DNA of 18,925 nt from Rhodospirillaceae bacterium (GCA_018660305.1 JABJKO010000318.1:1-18925), one strand, 5' to 3'; numbered from the stretch's first letter, positions 1 through 7,936 are shown. Numbers and translations: made by a program. The notes: a model not told the origin generated them from the sequence alone.

Positions 1-135
1 CAGGATATCCTGAATGGATGATCCCGTGCGAATATCCCGGAAATCCAGATCCGTCAAAGATTGGCGAAGGCTGCTGCTATTCTGGTTCTTCGGCGCAACC
101 AGAAGCAGGTCAACCTTGTCGAAAGATGTTTTCAT
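1..135 (-). CDS. Response-regulator receiver-domain protein, N-terminal fragment
   Basis: The first 45 codons of a gene reading leftwards and cut by the window edge. The start ATG is the complement of 133-135, preceded on the minus strand by AGGTG four bases upstream. The peptide has the shape of a CheY-like receiver domain: a hydrophobic first strand (VDLLLVAP, residues 8-15), a first helix with SSSLRQSL, then DLDFRDIRTGSS, matching the second strand and loop of receivers. In ordinary receivers the first strand ends in two acidic residues that bind magnesium; here the corresponding place reads Ala-Pro, so this may be a divergent or non-phosphorylated receiver. The phosphoacceptor Asp would lie beyond the edge and cannot be judged. 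It diverges from the coiled-coil gene at 388, with 252 bases between them. No output domain is visible. Confidence 0.55.
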   Translation of the reverse strand, partial: MKTSFDKVDLLLVAPKNQNSSSLRQSLTDLDFRDIRTGSSIQDIL

Positions 136-387
136 ATTCACCTAGGGAATCTCCCTAACATGTAGTGCGAACCCCAATTCGGTCCTGGTCGATATGAGCT
201 TGACCCGTAATTTCCCATAGTTTCTCTTAAAAATTTGCTAGGATTCTGATCCCGATTCGATGTTTCAGCCGATATGCAGGGCCGTTATTCCCGCAAAACT
301 CCGTATTCCGGGGTCAATTGGCCTGGTCGGGAACTGACAGCCTTAAACATTTATTCACCATATCATCGGCATGGTTGTGAGGTTTGA

Positions 388-843
388 ATGACAGTTTCGC
401 CCTATTCAGTGTGGAGGGGCGGATTGCTATATAGGGAACCGATGGCCGTTACTGATCTGAAATCGACCTTGGCGAGAAAGAACATGGCCGCCGCCGATGG
501 CCGTGAGATCGACCCGACGGGGTCGGGCAGGTTGGCAGAGCGCCTGACGTCACTTGAAGCCGAGTTTCGCCTGCTGCGGGAAGAATTCGTCAGAACCAGA
601 GATCTGATCGAAGACCGCGAAAAAAATGGTAGAACGCTGATTGAGGCCTATAAGCAGGTTATGGGCGACTTTACCACTCTATTTGAGGCGCAGAGAAAAG
701 AGAATTTGAAACGCGACGAGTCGGTTCGGTTCCTCCTGTCTTCGGTCGAGACCCGAATTCTGTCCGGCCTGGACCGGTTGGCTGATCACACCTCTGACGA
801 CGACATTGGCGGAGAGCGAAAATCTTTCTGGCGACGAAAGTAA
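388..843 (+). CDS. Hypothetical coiled-coil protein
   Basis: A 151-residue protein I do not recognise. It has no signal peptide or membrane segment. From about residue 47 to 125 it is strongly helical and rich in Glu, Arg, Lys and Leu with heptad-like spacing, so a coiled coil or helical bundle is likely. The C-terminus is acidic (SDDD), then basic (SFWRRK). Two starts are possible. The ATG at 388 has GAGG five bases upstream. The ATG at 442 (MAVTDLK...) has AGGGA four bases upstream and would remove a Trp/Tyr-containing leader of 18 residues. It is transcribed divergently from the receiver-domain gene at the left edge, so a signalling accessory role is possible, but that is inference from position only. 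Confidence 0.6.
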   Translation: MTVSPYSVWRGGLLYREPMAVTDLKSTLARKNMAAADGREIDPTGSGRLAERLTSLEAEFRLLREEFVRTRDLIEDREKNGRTLIEAYKQVMGDFTTLFEAQRKENLKRDESVRFLLSSVETRILSGLDRLADHTSDDDIGGERKSFWRRK

Positions 844-956
844 GTCTTTCCTCTTTCTGTTTGTGTCCGGCTACCGTAGTGGTTTCAACGGCAGTCCAAC
901 ACCACCTATAAAGTTGTAAATCGAGTGTCGGTGTCAAAGAATTTCACGGTTTTAGC

Positions 957-975
957 TATACTGTTTGACGGTATA
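957..975. promoter_or_regulatory. Candidate promoter -10 with overlapping dyad upstream of the HigA-like gene
   Basis: TATACT at 957-962 is a five-of-six match to a sigma-70 -10 box, but no good -35 is seen at the expected distance. TATAC (957-961) and GTATA (971-975) form a 5-bp inverted repeat with a 9-base centre covering this -10. A second possible promoter, TTGACG at 965-970 with TAAAGT at 988-993, would start transcription close to the ATG. HigA-type proteins usually repress their own promoter through a palindrome over the -10, which is why the dyad is noted. The arms are short and could be chance. Confidence 0.25.
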
Positions 976-999
976 TGTGAGGCGGAATAAAGTTTCGAG

Positions 1000-1671
1000 A
1001 TGGTTGCATTTGGAATGACAGAAGATGGGAAGCCGCTTCATCCGGGGCGAATTCTCTTGGTTCAGGCGATGGAGCCGTTGGGCATCAGCCGTAATCAACT
1101 GGCCCGGGACATAGACGTACCGGTTGGCCGGATCAGCGATATTACCAATGGAAAGCGCGGCATTACCGCCGATACAGCGCTGCGGTTGGGGCGCTATTTC
1201 GGGACAGGGCCTGAGCTTTGGCTCCGGTTGCAGGCAGAATTTGATTTGCATGTGGCCCGCATCACCACCTGGCCCGCCGTGGAGAGCCGCGTTCGTACCC
1301 TCGAAGCCCACCAAGCCCAGGACAGTGAAGCGCCGCCGCCGGCACCCATCGACCCCGAAATCGATGCGGCGGGTTTGGACGAAGATGGGCTTGAACCGGA
1401 GAGCTATGCGCTACCGGGTGACCTGGACGCCGATAATGAGCCTGAGGTTTGGGCGCCGGCCGCCTTGCCCGAGAACGGCGCGGACAATTCTGAAACGCCT
1501 TCCTTCGGTGACGCAACCGCTGATATCGAGGAAGAAAAATTGGCTGACGAGCATCCCGAGCCGTTGGCGACTATTGCTGAAGGCGCCCCGAAGAGTGTTG
1601 CGGCAGACACCGGGGGTGAGGAAGATATTGGTATACCGCCCGCGCCGGCCGATTCGACCACACCGGTATAG
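1000..1671 (+). CDS. HigA/VapI-type XRE-family HTH protein with long acidic tail
   Basis: A 223-residue DNA-binding protein. Residues 14-87 carry the HigA antidote signature: HPGRIL, then EPLGISRNQLAR (first helices of the HTH), NGKRGITADTALRL (residues 50-63) and GTGPELWLRLQAEFDL (68-83). HigA proteins are normally about 100 residues, neutralise the RelE-fold toxin HigB and autorepress the operon. From residue 95 on, this one has a low-complexity tail of about 130 residues rich in Glu, Asp, Pro and Ala, probably disordered. No HigB-like frame occurs in the 156 bases upstream or the 200 bases downstream, so it is an orphan. It may be a solitary regulator rather than half of a toxin-antitoxin pair. 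Start choice is weak: the ATG at 1000 has no clear ribosome binding site, and the ATG at 1015 (MTEDGK) is an alternative that keeps the whole HTH. Confidence 0.8.
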   Translation: MVAFGMTEDGKPLHPGRILLVQAMEPLGISRNQLARDIDVPVGRISDITNGKRGITADTALRLGRYFGTGPELWLRLQAEFDLHVARITTWPAVESRVRTLEAHQAQDSEAPPPAPIDPEIDAAGLDEDGLEPESYALPGDLDADNEPEVWAPAALPENGADNSETPSFGDATADIEEEKLADEHPEPLATIAEGAPKSVAADTGGEEDIGIPPAPADSTTPV

Positions 1672-1788
1672 CCGCATCAGGGGCCTGTTCCGATCCTTCC
1701 GGGGGCCTCATCCCCTAACAATCCGAAACATTCTGATTTCCCAGCCTTGACCGGCGCCGTCCGCTGCGCGCTTGCCTTCGATGGGGGC

Positions 1789-1834
1789 AGTCGTTACGAC
1801 TCCGCCCCTAGCGCAGTATCCTAGCTGTCGCGAC
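1789..1834. promoter_or_regulatory. Two GTCG/CGAC dyads upstream of the FAD oxidoreductase gene
   Basis: Positions 1789-1801 form a 13-base palindrome with 6-base arms around one base (AGTCGT, T, ACGACT). Positions 1827-1834 read GTCGCGAC, a perfect 8-base palindrome. Both share GTCG...CGAC half-sites and their centres are about 35 bases apart. They flank TATCCT (1817-1822), a possible -10 whose -35 (TTACGA, 1794-1799) is poor. The first dyad has the GT-N-AC core common in GntR-family operators. An operator role is inference. Confidence 0.3.
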
Positions 1835-1873
1835 CTTACAATTCCGCAGAGGCATTTTGTTCGGGGTTCCGGA

Positions 1874-2977
1874 GTGACTGAAAAAGTTGAATGCGTGGTT
1901 ATTGGTGGTGGCGTGGTCGGGCTTGCGGTCGCGCGACGGCTGGCCATGTCCGGACGCGAAGTCATCGTTCTCGAAGCAGCGGAGGCCATCGGCACGGAGA
2001 CGAGTTCCCGCAACAGCGAGGTTATCCATGCCGGCATCTACTATCCGACAGGCAGCCTGAAAGCGGAATTCTGCGTTGCCGGCAAACACGCTCTTTATGA
2101 TTATTGTGACAGCCACGGTGTCGAGCATCGCCGGTGCGGCAAGTTTATCGTGGCAACCAGCGAGGACCAGATGCCGGAGCTGGAACGGCTCAAGAATGTC
2201 GCCGCGGCTAACGGGGTCCCTGACCTCGAATGGAAAAGCGTGGAAGATATTCGGCAGGCTGAGCCGGCGGTGTTTTGCGTTGGCGCATTGTGGTCGCCAT
2301 CTACCGGCATCATCGACAGCCATGGTCTGATGCTGGCCTATCAGGGGGATGCCGAGTCGGCCGGCGCCATGGTGGCGTTTCATGCCCCGGTTCATGACGG
2401 AAGGATCGACGACGACGGTATCCTGCTATCCGTTGGCGGCGACGCCCCCATGGAGATCAAGGCGGACCTGGTCATAAATTCCGCCGGGCTTCACGCACAG
2501 AAAGTGGCCTCGACGTTGAAGGGGTTGCCGGCGGAATTTGTCCCGCCCAGCTATTACGCCAAAGGAAACTATTACGCCCTTATGGGCAAACCACCCTTTA
2601 GCCGGCCTATCTATCCGGTGCCTGAGAAAGCAGGGCTGGGCGTCCATGTCACGGTGGATTTGGGCGGCCAGGTGCGGTTTGGTCCCGACGTGGAATGGAT
2701 CGACCACATCAATTATGACGTGGACCCCAGGCGCGCCGACAAGTTCTACGATGCCGTCCGCAAATACTATCCCGACCTGGCGGATGGGGCGATTCAGCCG
2801 GCCTATTCGGGTATTCGTCCCAAGATCCAGTCACCCGATGAACCGGCCAAGGATTTTGTCATCCAGGGACCCGCGGAGCATGGCGTGGAGGCTCTGATCA
2901 ATCTGTTTGGCATTGAATCCCCCGGCCTGACAGCCTCGCTCGCCATCGCCGATCATGTCGCATCTCTTGTGGAGTGA
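1874..2977 (+). CDS. FAD-dependent oxidoreductase, L-2-hydroxyglutarate dehydrogenase/oxidase family
   Basis: A 367-residue flavoprotein of the DAO superfamily, closest in motifs to L-2-hydroxyglutarate oxidase (LhgO/L2HGDH), which oxidises L-2-hydroxyglutarate to 2-oxoglutarate. The GTG start at 1874 is preferred because GGGG lies seven bases upstream and the FAD motif follows at once; an in-frame ATG at 1772 would add 34 residues unlike the family. Visible motifs: GxGxxG dinucleotide fold [16 protein letters not shown] (about residues 8-23); [20 protein letters not shown], the family hallmark; [48 protein letters not shown]; and the C-terminal [20 protein letters not shown]. It belongs to the shorter bacterial branch, often annotated only as NAD(P)/FAD-dependent oxidoreductase, so the substrate is uncertain. 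It stands alone, with 200 bases upstream and 228 downstream, and appears intact. Confidence 0.9.
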   Translation: MTEKVECVVIGGGVVGLAVARRLAMSGREVIVLEAAEAIGTETSSRNSEVIHAGIYYPTGSLKAEFCVAGKHALYDYCDSHGVEHRRCGKFIVATSEDQMPELERLKNVAAANGVPDLEWKSVEDIRQAEPAVFCVGALWSPSTGIIDSHGLMLAYQGDAESAGAMVAFHAPVHDGRIDDDGILLSVGGDAPMEIKADLVINSAGLHAQKVASTLKGLPAEFVPPSYYAKGNYYALMGKPPFSRPIYPVPEKAGLGVHVTVDLGGQVRFGPDVEWIDHINYDVDPRRADKFYDAVRKYYPDLADGAIQPAYSGIRPKIQSPDEPAKDFVIQGPAEHGVEALINLFGIESPGLTASLAIADHVASLVE

Positions 2978-3205
2978 TTGCTCAAAACAAAGTGAGACTC
3001 CTCATCTAGGGACTTGACAATCAACGGATAAATAGCCAAATCGTACCCTGCTCGAATTCGGTGTCTTGGTTCATACCGTATAAAAATGGGGATCAAGCGC
3101 TGATCGGATGCATTACGAAACGACAATTTTAGATAGGTCTCCGATATTGACCGGGGCCGGATTGTGAATTGCGGACCATTTTGTTCGTGGGGAGGAAGTT
3201 GACGG

Positions 3206-4150
3206 ATGAGTCATGTGCTCCAAATTGAGGGCCTGACAAAGCGGTTTGGCGCCTTTACGGCGGTGGACAATGTCAGCTTTTCCGTCGGCCTGGGTGAGGT
3301 TCTTTGCTTCCTCGGTCCGAACGGCGCCGGTAAGACGACGGCGATGCGAATGGTGACCGGGTTTTTGCCGCCGACAGAGGGCACCGTCACCGTTGACGGC
3401 TTTGACGTCGCGCGCGACCCGATAGAGGTAAAGCGGCGGATCGGTTATCTGCCGGAGGGGGCCCCCCTCTATGAAGATATGACACCGATGGAACTGCTTT
3501 CCTTTGTCGCGGATGTCAGGGGTATTCACGGGGCGGCAAAAAAGGACGCCGTCGCTATGGCCGCCGCCCGCATCAACATCGAGCATGTCATGCACCAGAC
3601 GATTGGTACCCTGTCCAAGGGGTTCAAACGGCGGGTCGGTATTGCACAGGCCATTTTGCATGATCCCGAGATTTTGATTCTGGACGAACCGACCGATGGT
3701 CTGGATCCGAACCAGAAACACGCAGTGCGTAAACTCATCAAGGAAATGTCCAAGGACAAGGTCATTGTCATTTCGACCCACCTGCTCGAAGAGGTCGAGG
3801 TGGTTTGTTCGAGAGCGATAGTCATCGCCAAAGGCAAGATCGTCGCCGATGGAACACCGGCCGACCTGGAAGCCAGGTCGATTTATCACAACGCGGTGAC
3901 CATCTGTGTTTCCGCGGAGAATGGCGAGCGCTGCAAGAGCGAGATCGCCGGCCTTGCCGGGATTAATAATGTGGAGCTGGCAACGCGCGATGATGGGCTG
4001 GTCGACCTCACGGCATTCCCCAGTGATGGCGCGGCCATACTCGATCGCGTCAATGGCCAGATGCGAAGCAGCGGCATCGGCGCCGAAGAGGTGCGTGTCG
4101 AGCACGGGCGGCTCGATGAGGTATTCCGCCGCATAACAACGACGGCGTGA
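3206..4150 (+). CDS. ABC transporter ATP-binding protein, GldA-like
   Basis: The 314-residue ATPase of an ABC-2-type exporter and first gene of a four-gene operon. Walker A GPNGAGKTT is at residues 37-45, the signature LSKGFKRRVG at 136-145 (LSKG replacing LSGG, usual in the GldA/NosF/YadG-like branch), Walker B ILILDEP at about 156-162, the D-loop GLDPNQ just after, and the H-switch His at 192 in STHLLEE. Residues 220-314 form a small C-terminal domain of about 95 residues typical of the branch. The start ATG has a strong GGGGAGGAAG site eight bases upstream. The stop TGA overlaps the possible GTG start of the permease gene. It should pair with the permease at 4162 in the inner membrane. The cargo is unknown. 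Confidence 0.92.
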   Translation: MSHVLQIEGLTKRFGAFTAVDNVSFSVGLGEVLCFLGPNGAGKTTAMRMVTGFLPPTEGTVTVDGFDVARDPIEVKRRIGYLPEGAPLYEDMTPMELLSFVADVRGIHGAAKKDAVAMAAARINIEHVMHQTIGTLSKGFKRRVGIAQAILHDPEILILDEPTDGLDPNQKHAVRKLIKEMSKDKVIVISTHLLEEVEVVCSRAIVIAKGKIVADGTPADLEARSIYHNAVTICVSAENGERCKSEIAGLAGINNVELATRDDGLVDLTAFPSDGAAILDRVNGQMRSSGIGAEEVRVEHGRLDEVFRRITTTA

Positions 4151-4161
4151 CGGAGACGGAA

Positions 4162-4896
4162 ATGGGCGCAAGTTGGGCAATTTGTAAACGCGAGCTTCTG
4201 GCGTACTTCACGACGCCTCTGGCCTACGTCTTCATCGTTATTTTCGTGGCGCTGAACGGGGCTACCGCATTTTTCTTTGGCGGGTTCTTCGATCGTGGTC
4301 AGGCTGATCTGCAACCACTCTTCAGTTTTCTGCCCTGGCTGTATCTGTTCCTGATCCCCGCCGTCGCCATGCGGCTATGGGCGGAAGAACGCAAGACGGG
4401 AACGCTTGAACTGATGATGACCCTGCCGGTTTCCACCACCCAGGCGGTTTTCGGCAAATTTATGGCGGCCTGGATCTTCACCGGGATCGCGCTTGGGCTG
4501 ACGTTTCCGGTGTGGATTACGGTGAACTATCTGGGTGACCCGGATAACGGTGTGATTGTCGCCAGTTATGTGGCCGGGTTGCTGATGGCGGGGTCGTACC
4601 TGGCGATCGGCGGATTCGTCTCGGCCATGACCCGCAATCAGGTGATCGCCTTTGTGATCGGGGCCGCGGTGATTTTCCTCTTTATGATGAGCAGCCTTGA
4701 ACTGGTGCTTGGCGCCTTTCAGGGCTGGGCGCCTCAGCTCGTGATCGATCTGGTCCAGTCGCTGAGCTTCCTGGTCCATTACGACGCCATTGTGCGCGGC
4801 GTCATCGATATCCGCGATCTGATCTTTTATCTCTCGATTATGGGTGTCTTTCTTTTTGCCAATGTGGTCGTCGTCGACCTGAAAAAGGGGGCATGA
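4162..4896 (+). CDS. ABC-2-type permease, GldF-like
   Basis: An inner-membrane permease of 244 residues with six hydrophobic segments: LAYVFIVIFVALNG, FLPWLYLFLIPAVAM, AAWIFTGIALGLTFPVWI, VIVASYVAGLLMAGSYLAIG, VIAFVIGAAVIFLFMM and LIFYLSIMGVFLFANVVV. Between the second and third lies RLWAEERKTGTLELMMTLPV, the coupling motif conserved in GldF and NosY-like permeases. I place the start at the ATG at 4162 because GGAG lies six bases upstream. A GTG at 4147, overlapping the previous stop, would add five residues (MTETE) but has no ribosome binding site. It is co-transcribed and probably translationally coupled with the ATPase, with the GldG-like gene starting 10 bases downstream. Confidence 0.9.
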   Translation: MGASWAICKRELLAYFTTPLAYVFIVIFVALNGATAFFFGGFFDRGQADLQPLFSFLPWLYLFLIPAVAMRLWAEERKTGTLELMMTLPVSTTQAVFGKFMAAWIFTGIALGLTFPVWITVNYLGDPDNGVIVASYVAGLLMAGSYLAIGGFVSAMTRNQVIAFVIGAAVIFLFMMSSLELVLGAFQGWAPQLVIDLVQSLSFLVHYDAIVRGVIDIRDLIFYLSIMGVFLFANVVVVDLKKGA

Positions 4897-4906
4897 GGTT
4901 TCGGTC

Positions 4907-6856
4907 ATGGCTGGTAACGTAAAATCATGGGATCAACGCCGGCTCGGCATGATGGGGCTGCTGGTCGCCGCCATCTTTTTTCTCGCCCTGCACGTGTTGT
5001 CCACCGAAACCTTCCGCAATCTGACCGTCGATTTGACGGAAGATAAGGTTTACAGCCTGTCCGACGGCACCCGGGAGGTGCTCGCCGCGATCCGTGAGCC
5101 GGTGACGCTCCGGCTGTTTGTTTCCGATGATCTGCTGGAGCAGAGTACCGGGCTGAAGGATTATGCGAAAAACGTCCAGGAGCTACTGTCGCGCTATGTG
5201 GAGCTGTCAAACGGCCGCCTCAAGCTCGAACTAATCCGTCCGGAACCGTTTTCACCCGAGGAGGACCGCGCCGTCGGCTTTGGTCTTCAGGGCGTGCCTA
5301 TCACCCAGGCCGGCAACCTCGGTTATTTTGGCCTTGCGGGCACCAACACGACCGACGATCAGGACGTCATCCCGTTTATCTCGCCGCAGCGTGATCGTTT
5401 CCTGGAATATGATCTGAGCCGGCTGGTTCAGAATCTCGCCAACCCGAAGAAAAAGAAAGTCGGCCTGGTCTCCTCCCTGCCCATGGAGGCCGATCCCATC
5501 AAGCGCTACAGGCCGTGGCAGATCATCGTACAGCTTCGCGAATTCTTCGATGTTCAGCGCATTTCCCTTGAGGACCCGATCCCCGAAGATATCGATGTGC
5601 TGCTGGTGGTCCATCCCCGCGATATGGACGATACCGACCGCTACTACATAGACCAGCATGTCATGCGCGGTGGCAAAACGATGATATTCGTCGATCCCTA
5701 TTCCGAAACCGCGACCCGCGGCAACGCGATGCAGCGCCAGCCGCCCGATGACGGCTCCGATCTGAAGAAGCTCTTCAAGGCCTGGGGTATCAATTACGAC
5801 AAGAACAAGGTCCTGGGGGACCGGCAGGGCGCCCAGCGTGTGAGCGCCGGCGCCGACTCACTGGGACGTCCCATCATCACCGACTACATTGCCTGGGTGA
5901 CCATGCGCGGCGAGCAGGTGAACCGGTCCGACGTCGTGACGGGGGAACTGGAGCAGATCACCATCGCCAGTTCCGGTTTCTTCGACGTGGCGGAAGGGTC
6001 GGGCCTGAAGGTGGAACCGCTCCTCACCTCCAGCCCCCAAGCCATGGCGATCAAGGTATCGGACGTCAAGAAGGACCCGAAACCGCACAAACTCCTGCAG
6101 GCGTTCAAGGCGGCCGACAAGCCTTTTATCGTCGGGGCGCGTATATCGGGCAAATTCAAAAGCGCCTTTGCCGATGGCCCGCCAAAGGACAAGATGCGCG
6201 ATGACATCCGCGACGCTCGCCTCAAGAAGGGCGAGGAAGTCGCCAAGGCGCAAACCCACCTAAAGGAATCCGCCAAGCCGGCGAACGTTATCCTGGTCGC
6301 CGATACCGATATGCTGGCGGACAGTTTCTGGGTTCGCGTCCAGAATTTCTTCGGCCAGCGTGTTCCGGTCCCGGTTGCCAATAACGCTGATTTTCTCATC
6401 AATGCCGTTGATAATATGGCGGGCACCGCCTCACTGATCGGGCTGCGCAGCCGGGGTGTCACCACACGCCCCTTCCACACAGTGGATGCCATGAAGCGCG
6501 AGGCGGAACTGCAGTACCGGTCGAAGGAGCAGGGGCTGCTCGAGAAGCTCCAGAGCATCGAAGGCAAGCTCAAGGATCTGCAGACGAAGGAAACCAAGGC
6601 TGGCAAGACGGTTATTCTGTCCGCCGAGCAAAAAACGGCGATCGAAAAGTTTCGCCGCGAGGCCATTTCCATTCGCAAGGAATTGCGGTCGGTTCAGCTC
6701 TCTCTACGGCAGGAAATCGACCAGCTCGATGCGCGTCTGAAAGCCATTAATATCGGTCTTATCCCTGCTCTGGTTATAATTTTCGCCCTCGGGCTTTGGC
6801 TTGTGCGGCGCGGAAAAGTACGGCGCCAGCAGGTGATGACGTCGAACGTAAGCTGA
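4907..6856 (+). CDS. GldG-family ABC auxiliary protein
   Basis: A 649-residue membrane protein of the family described as auxiliary component of an ABC system involved in gliding motility (GldG; ABC_transp_aux type). One transmembrane helix at about residues 13-32 anchors the N-terminus (LGMMGLLVAAIFFLALHVLS), followed by NLTVDLTEDKVYSLSDGTREVL, the family's characteristic opening. A large extracytoplasmic region follows, including the DVLLVVHPRDMDDTDRYYID segment and the RGGKTMIFVDPYSE motif, then NVILVADTDMLADSFW and NFLINAVDN-like sequence (here ADFLINAVDN). Residues about 529-615 are a charged coiled coil rich in Lys, Glu and Gln, and a second membrane helix at 616-633 is followed by a basic tail. 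Start ATG has GAGG eight bases upstream. Probably forms a complex with the ATPase and permease; function in non-gliding bacteria is not established. Confidence 0.88.
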   Translation: MAGNVKSWDQRRLGMMGLLVAAIFFLALHVLSTETFRNLTVDLTEDKVYSLSDGTREVLAAIREPVTLRLFVSDDLLEQSTGLKDYAKNVQELLSRYVELSNGRLKLELIRPEPFSPEEDRAVGFGLQGVPITQAGNLGYFGLAGTNTTDDQDVIPFISPQRDRFLEYDLSRLVQNLANPKKKKVGLVSSLPMEADPIKRYRPWQIIVQLREFFDVQRISLEDPIPEDIDVLLVVHPRDMDDTDRYYIDQHVMRGGKTMIFVDPYSETATRGNAMQRQPPDDGSDLKKLFKAWGINYDKNKVLGDRQGAQRVSAGADSLGRPIITDYIAWVTMRGEQVNRSDVVTGELEQITIASSGFFDVAEGSGLKVEPLLTSSPQAMAIKVSDVKKDPKPHKLLQAFKAADKPFIVGARISGKFKSAFADGPPKDKMRDDIRDARLKKGEEVAKAQTHLKESAKPANVILVADTDMLADSFWVRVQNFFGQRVPVPVANNADFLINAVDNMAGTASLIGLRSRGVTTRPFHTVDAMKREAELQYRSKEQGLLEKLQSIEGKLKDLQTKETKAGKTVILSAEQKTAIEKFRREAISIRKELRSVQLSLRQEIDQLDARLKAINIGLIPALVIIFALGLWLVRRGKVRRQQVMTSNVS

Positions 6857-6886
6857 TTTTTTGAAACTGTTCTGAAGATAAGCGCC

Positions 6887-7936
6887 ATGACACCTAAATC
6901 GTTCTTCGCCTTTAGCGCCGTGACGGCGGCCCTCGTGGTTGGCGCGGCCATGGCGGTAGCTAACCGCCCCGCGGCGACAATCATTCCGAAAGACCGACCG
7001 TTTGTCTTTGCCGGGCTCGACGCAAAGCTGAACGACGTCTCAGCCATCGAGATTCAGGATGCCACACGCCGTTACTCGGTAAAACGGGTGGGTGACGGGT
7101 GGGGCATCGGCGAGCTCAACGGCTATCCCGCGAAGTTCGAAAATGTGAAGACCACTCTGGTGCAGTTATCCCAGCTTCGGTATCTCGAGCCGAAAACATC
7201 CGACCCCGAGCGCTTCGAACGCCTCAATTTGCGTGACGTCTCCGCAAAAGGCGCGAAATCGAAGAAAATTACCGTGAGGGACAAGGGTGGAAAAATTCTG
7301 GCGGAAGGTCTTATTGGCCGGAAGAACGCAGAATTGTTCGGCACCGATAAGGGCGGCATGTATATGCGGATCGGCGGCAAAAAGGAAAGCTGGCTGATCG
7401 AGGGGTTAGTCAAGCTGGGAAGCGGGCCCGCCGATTGGGTATCGAAGAAGATCATCGACATCAATGGCGGCGCCATGCGGGAATTGGTCATCGACTCGCC
7501 CAAGGGTGGGAAGGTTCGTGTGAGCCGCAAGGCGGTCAAAGATAAGAATTTCAAATTGGGCGATATTCCGACCGGCAAAAGACAGCGCGGTGAGTGGGAA
7601 ACCAACCAGATGCCCAAGGCATTTGAGGGGCTTCAACTCATCGATCTGAAACGCGCGGACGAAGTCGATTTCGGATCGGGAACCTATAAAGGGCAGTGGC
7701 ATACGTTCGATGGGCTGATCATTCAGTCCGAAGCGGCCAAGATTGGAAAAAAATACTGGGTCCGGCTCTCTGCGACCGCGGGTGAAAACGCCGATGAGAT
7801 CACAAAGAAGCGCGCGGCGAGCATCAGCGCCCGCCACAAGGGCTTCGTTTACGAAATAAAGGAAGAGGTCGGCAAGAAGCTGGCCTGCGAGCATATCAAT
7901 TTGCTCGAAGGGGCCGGCATCAAAGCCTGTGCTTAG
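6887..7936 (+). CDS. DUF4340 domain-containing protein
   Basis: A 349-residue protein, last in the GldA/F/G-like operon, starting 30 bases after the GldG-like gene. A single N-terminal hydrophobic helix (residues 5-26, FFAFSAVTAALVVGAAMAV) suggests a signal anchor with the rest in the periplasm. The body has the DUF4340 pattern: ISAIEIQDA-like strand (VSAIEIQDATRRYSVKR), GWGIGELNGYPAKFENVKTTLVQLSQLRYLEPKTSDPERFERLNL, then GRKNAELFGTDKGGMYMRIGG, and the late KGFVYEIKEEVGKKL. It is Lys-rich. In many proteobacteria this family sits directly after GldG-like genes, so it is probably a periplasmic partner of the same transporter; this is a context inference and the biochemical role is unknown. The ribosome binding site is weak (GAAG about ten bases upstream), consistent with coupling. 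Confidence 0.85.
   Translation: MTPKSFFAFSAVTAALVVGAAMAVANRPAATIIPKDRPFVFAGLDAKLNDVSAIEIQDATRRYSVKRVGDGWGIGELNGYPAKFENVKTTLVQLSQLRYLEPKTSDPERFERLNLRDVSAKGAKSKKITVRDKGGKILAEGLIGRKNAELFGTDKGGMYMRIGGKKESWLIEGLVKLGSGPADWVSKKIIDINGGAMRELVIDSPKGGKVRVSRKAVKDKNFKLGDIPTGKRQRGEWETNQMPKAFEGLQLIDLKRADEVDFGSGTYKGQWHTFDGLIIQSEAAKIGKKYWVRLSATAGENADEITKKRAASISARHKGFVYEIKEEVGKKLACEHINLLEGAGIKACA

Noticed and set aside
343..357. CtrA-like box (TTAA-N7-TTCA) upstream of the coiled-coil gene, and a weaker one at 227-241
   Set aside because: Only partial matches to TTAA-N7-TTAA in an AT-richer gap; expected by chance.
844..999. A HigB toxin gene upstream of the HigA-type gene
   Set aside because: The 156 bases contain no frame with HigB features; they are too short for the usual toxin of about 90 residues.
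1680..1716. G/C-rich stretch after the HigA-type gene as a terminator
   Set aside because: Only a 4-bp stem (GGGG/CCCC) can be drawn and no T-run follows.
3014..3019. A perfect TTGACA as promoter of the GldA-like operon
   Set aside because: No acceptable -10 lies 16-18 bases downstream. TATAAA at 3079-3084 in turn has no -35, so I could not define a promoter in the 228-base gap 2978-3205.
3113..4180. A 355-codon open frame on the minus strand opposite the GldA-like ATPase gene
   Set aside because: It mirrors a gene with all ABC ATPase motifs, has no recognisable domain or ribosome binding site, and long antisense frames are common in GC-rich coding DNA.
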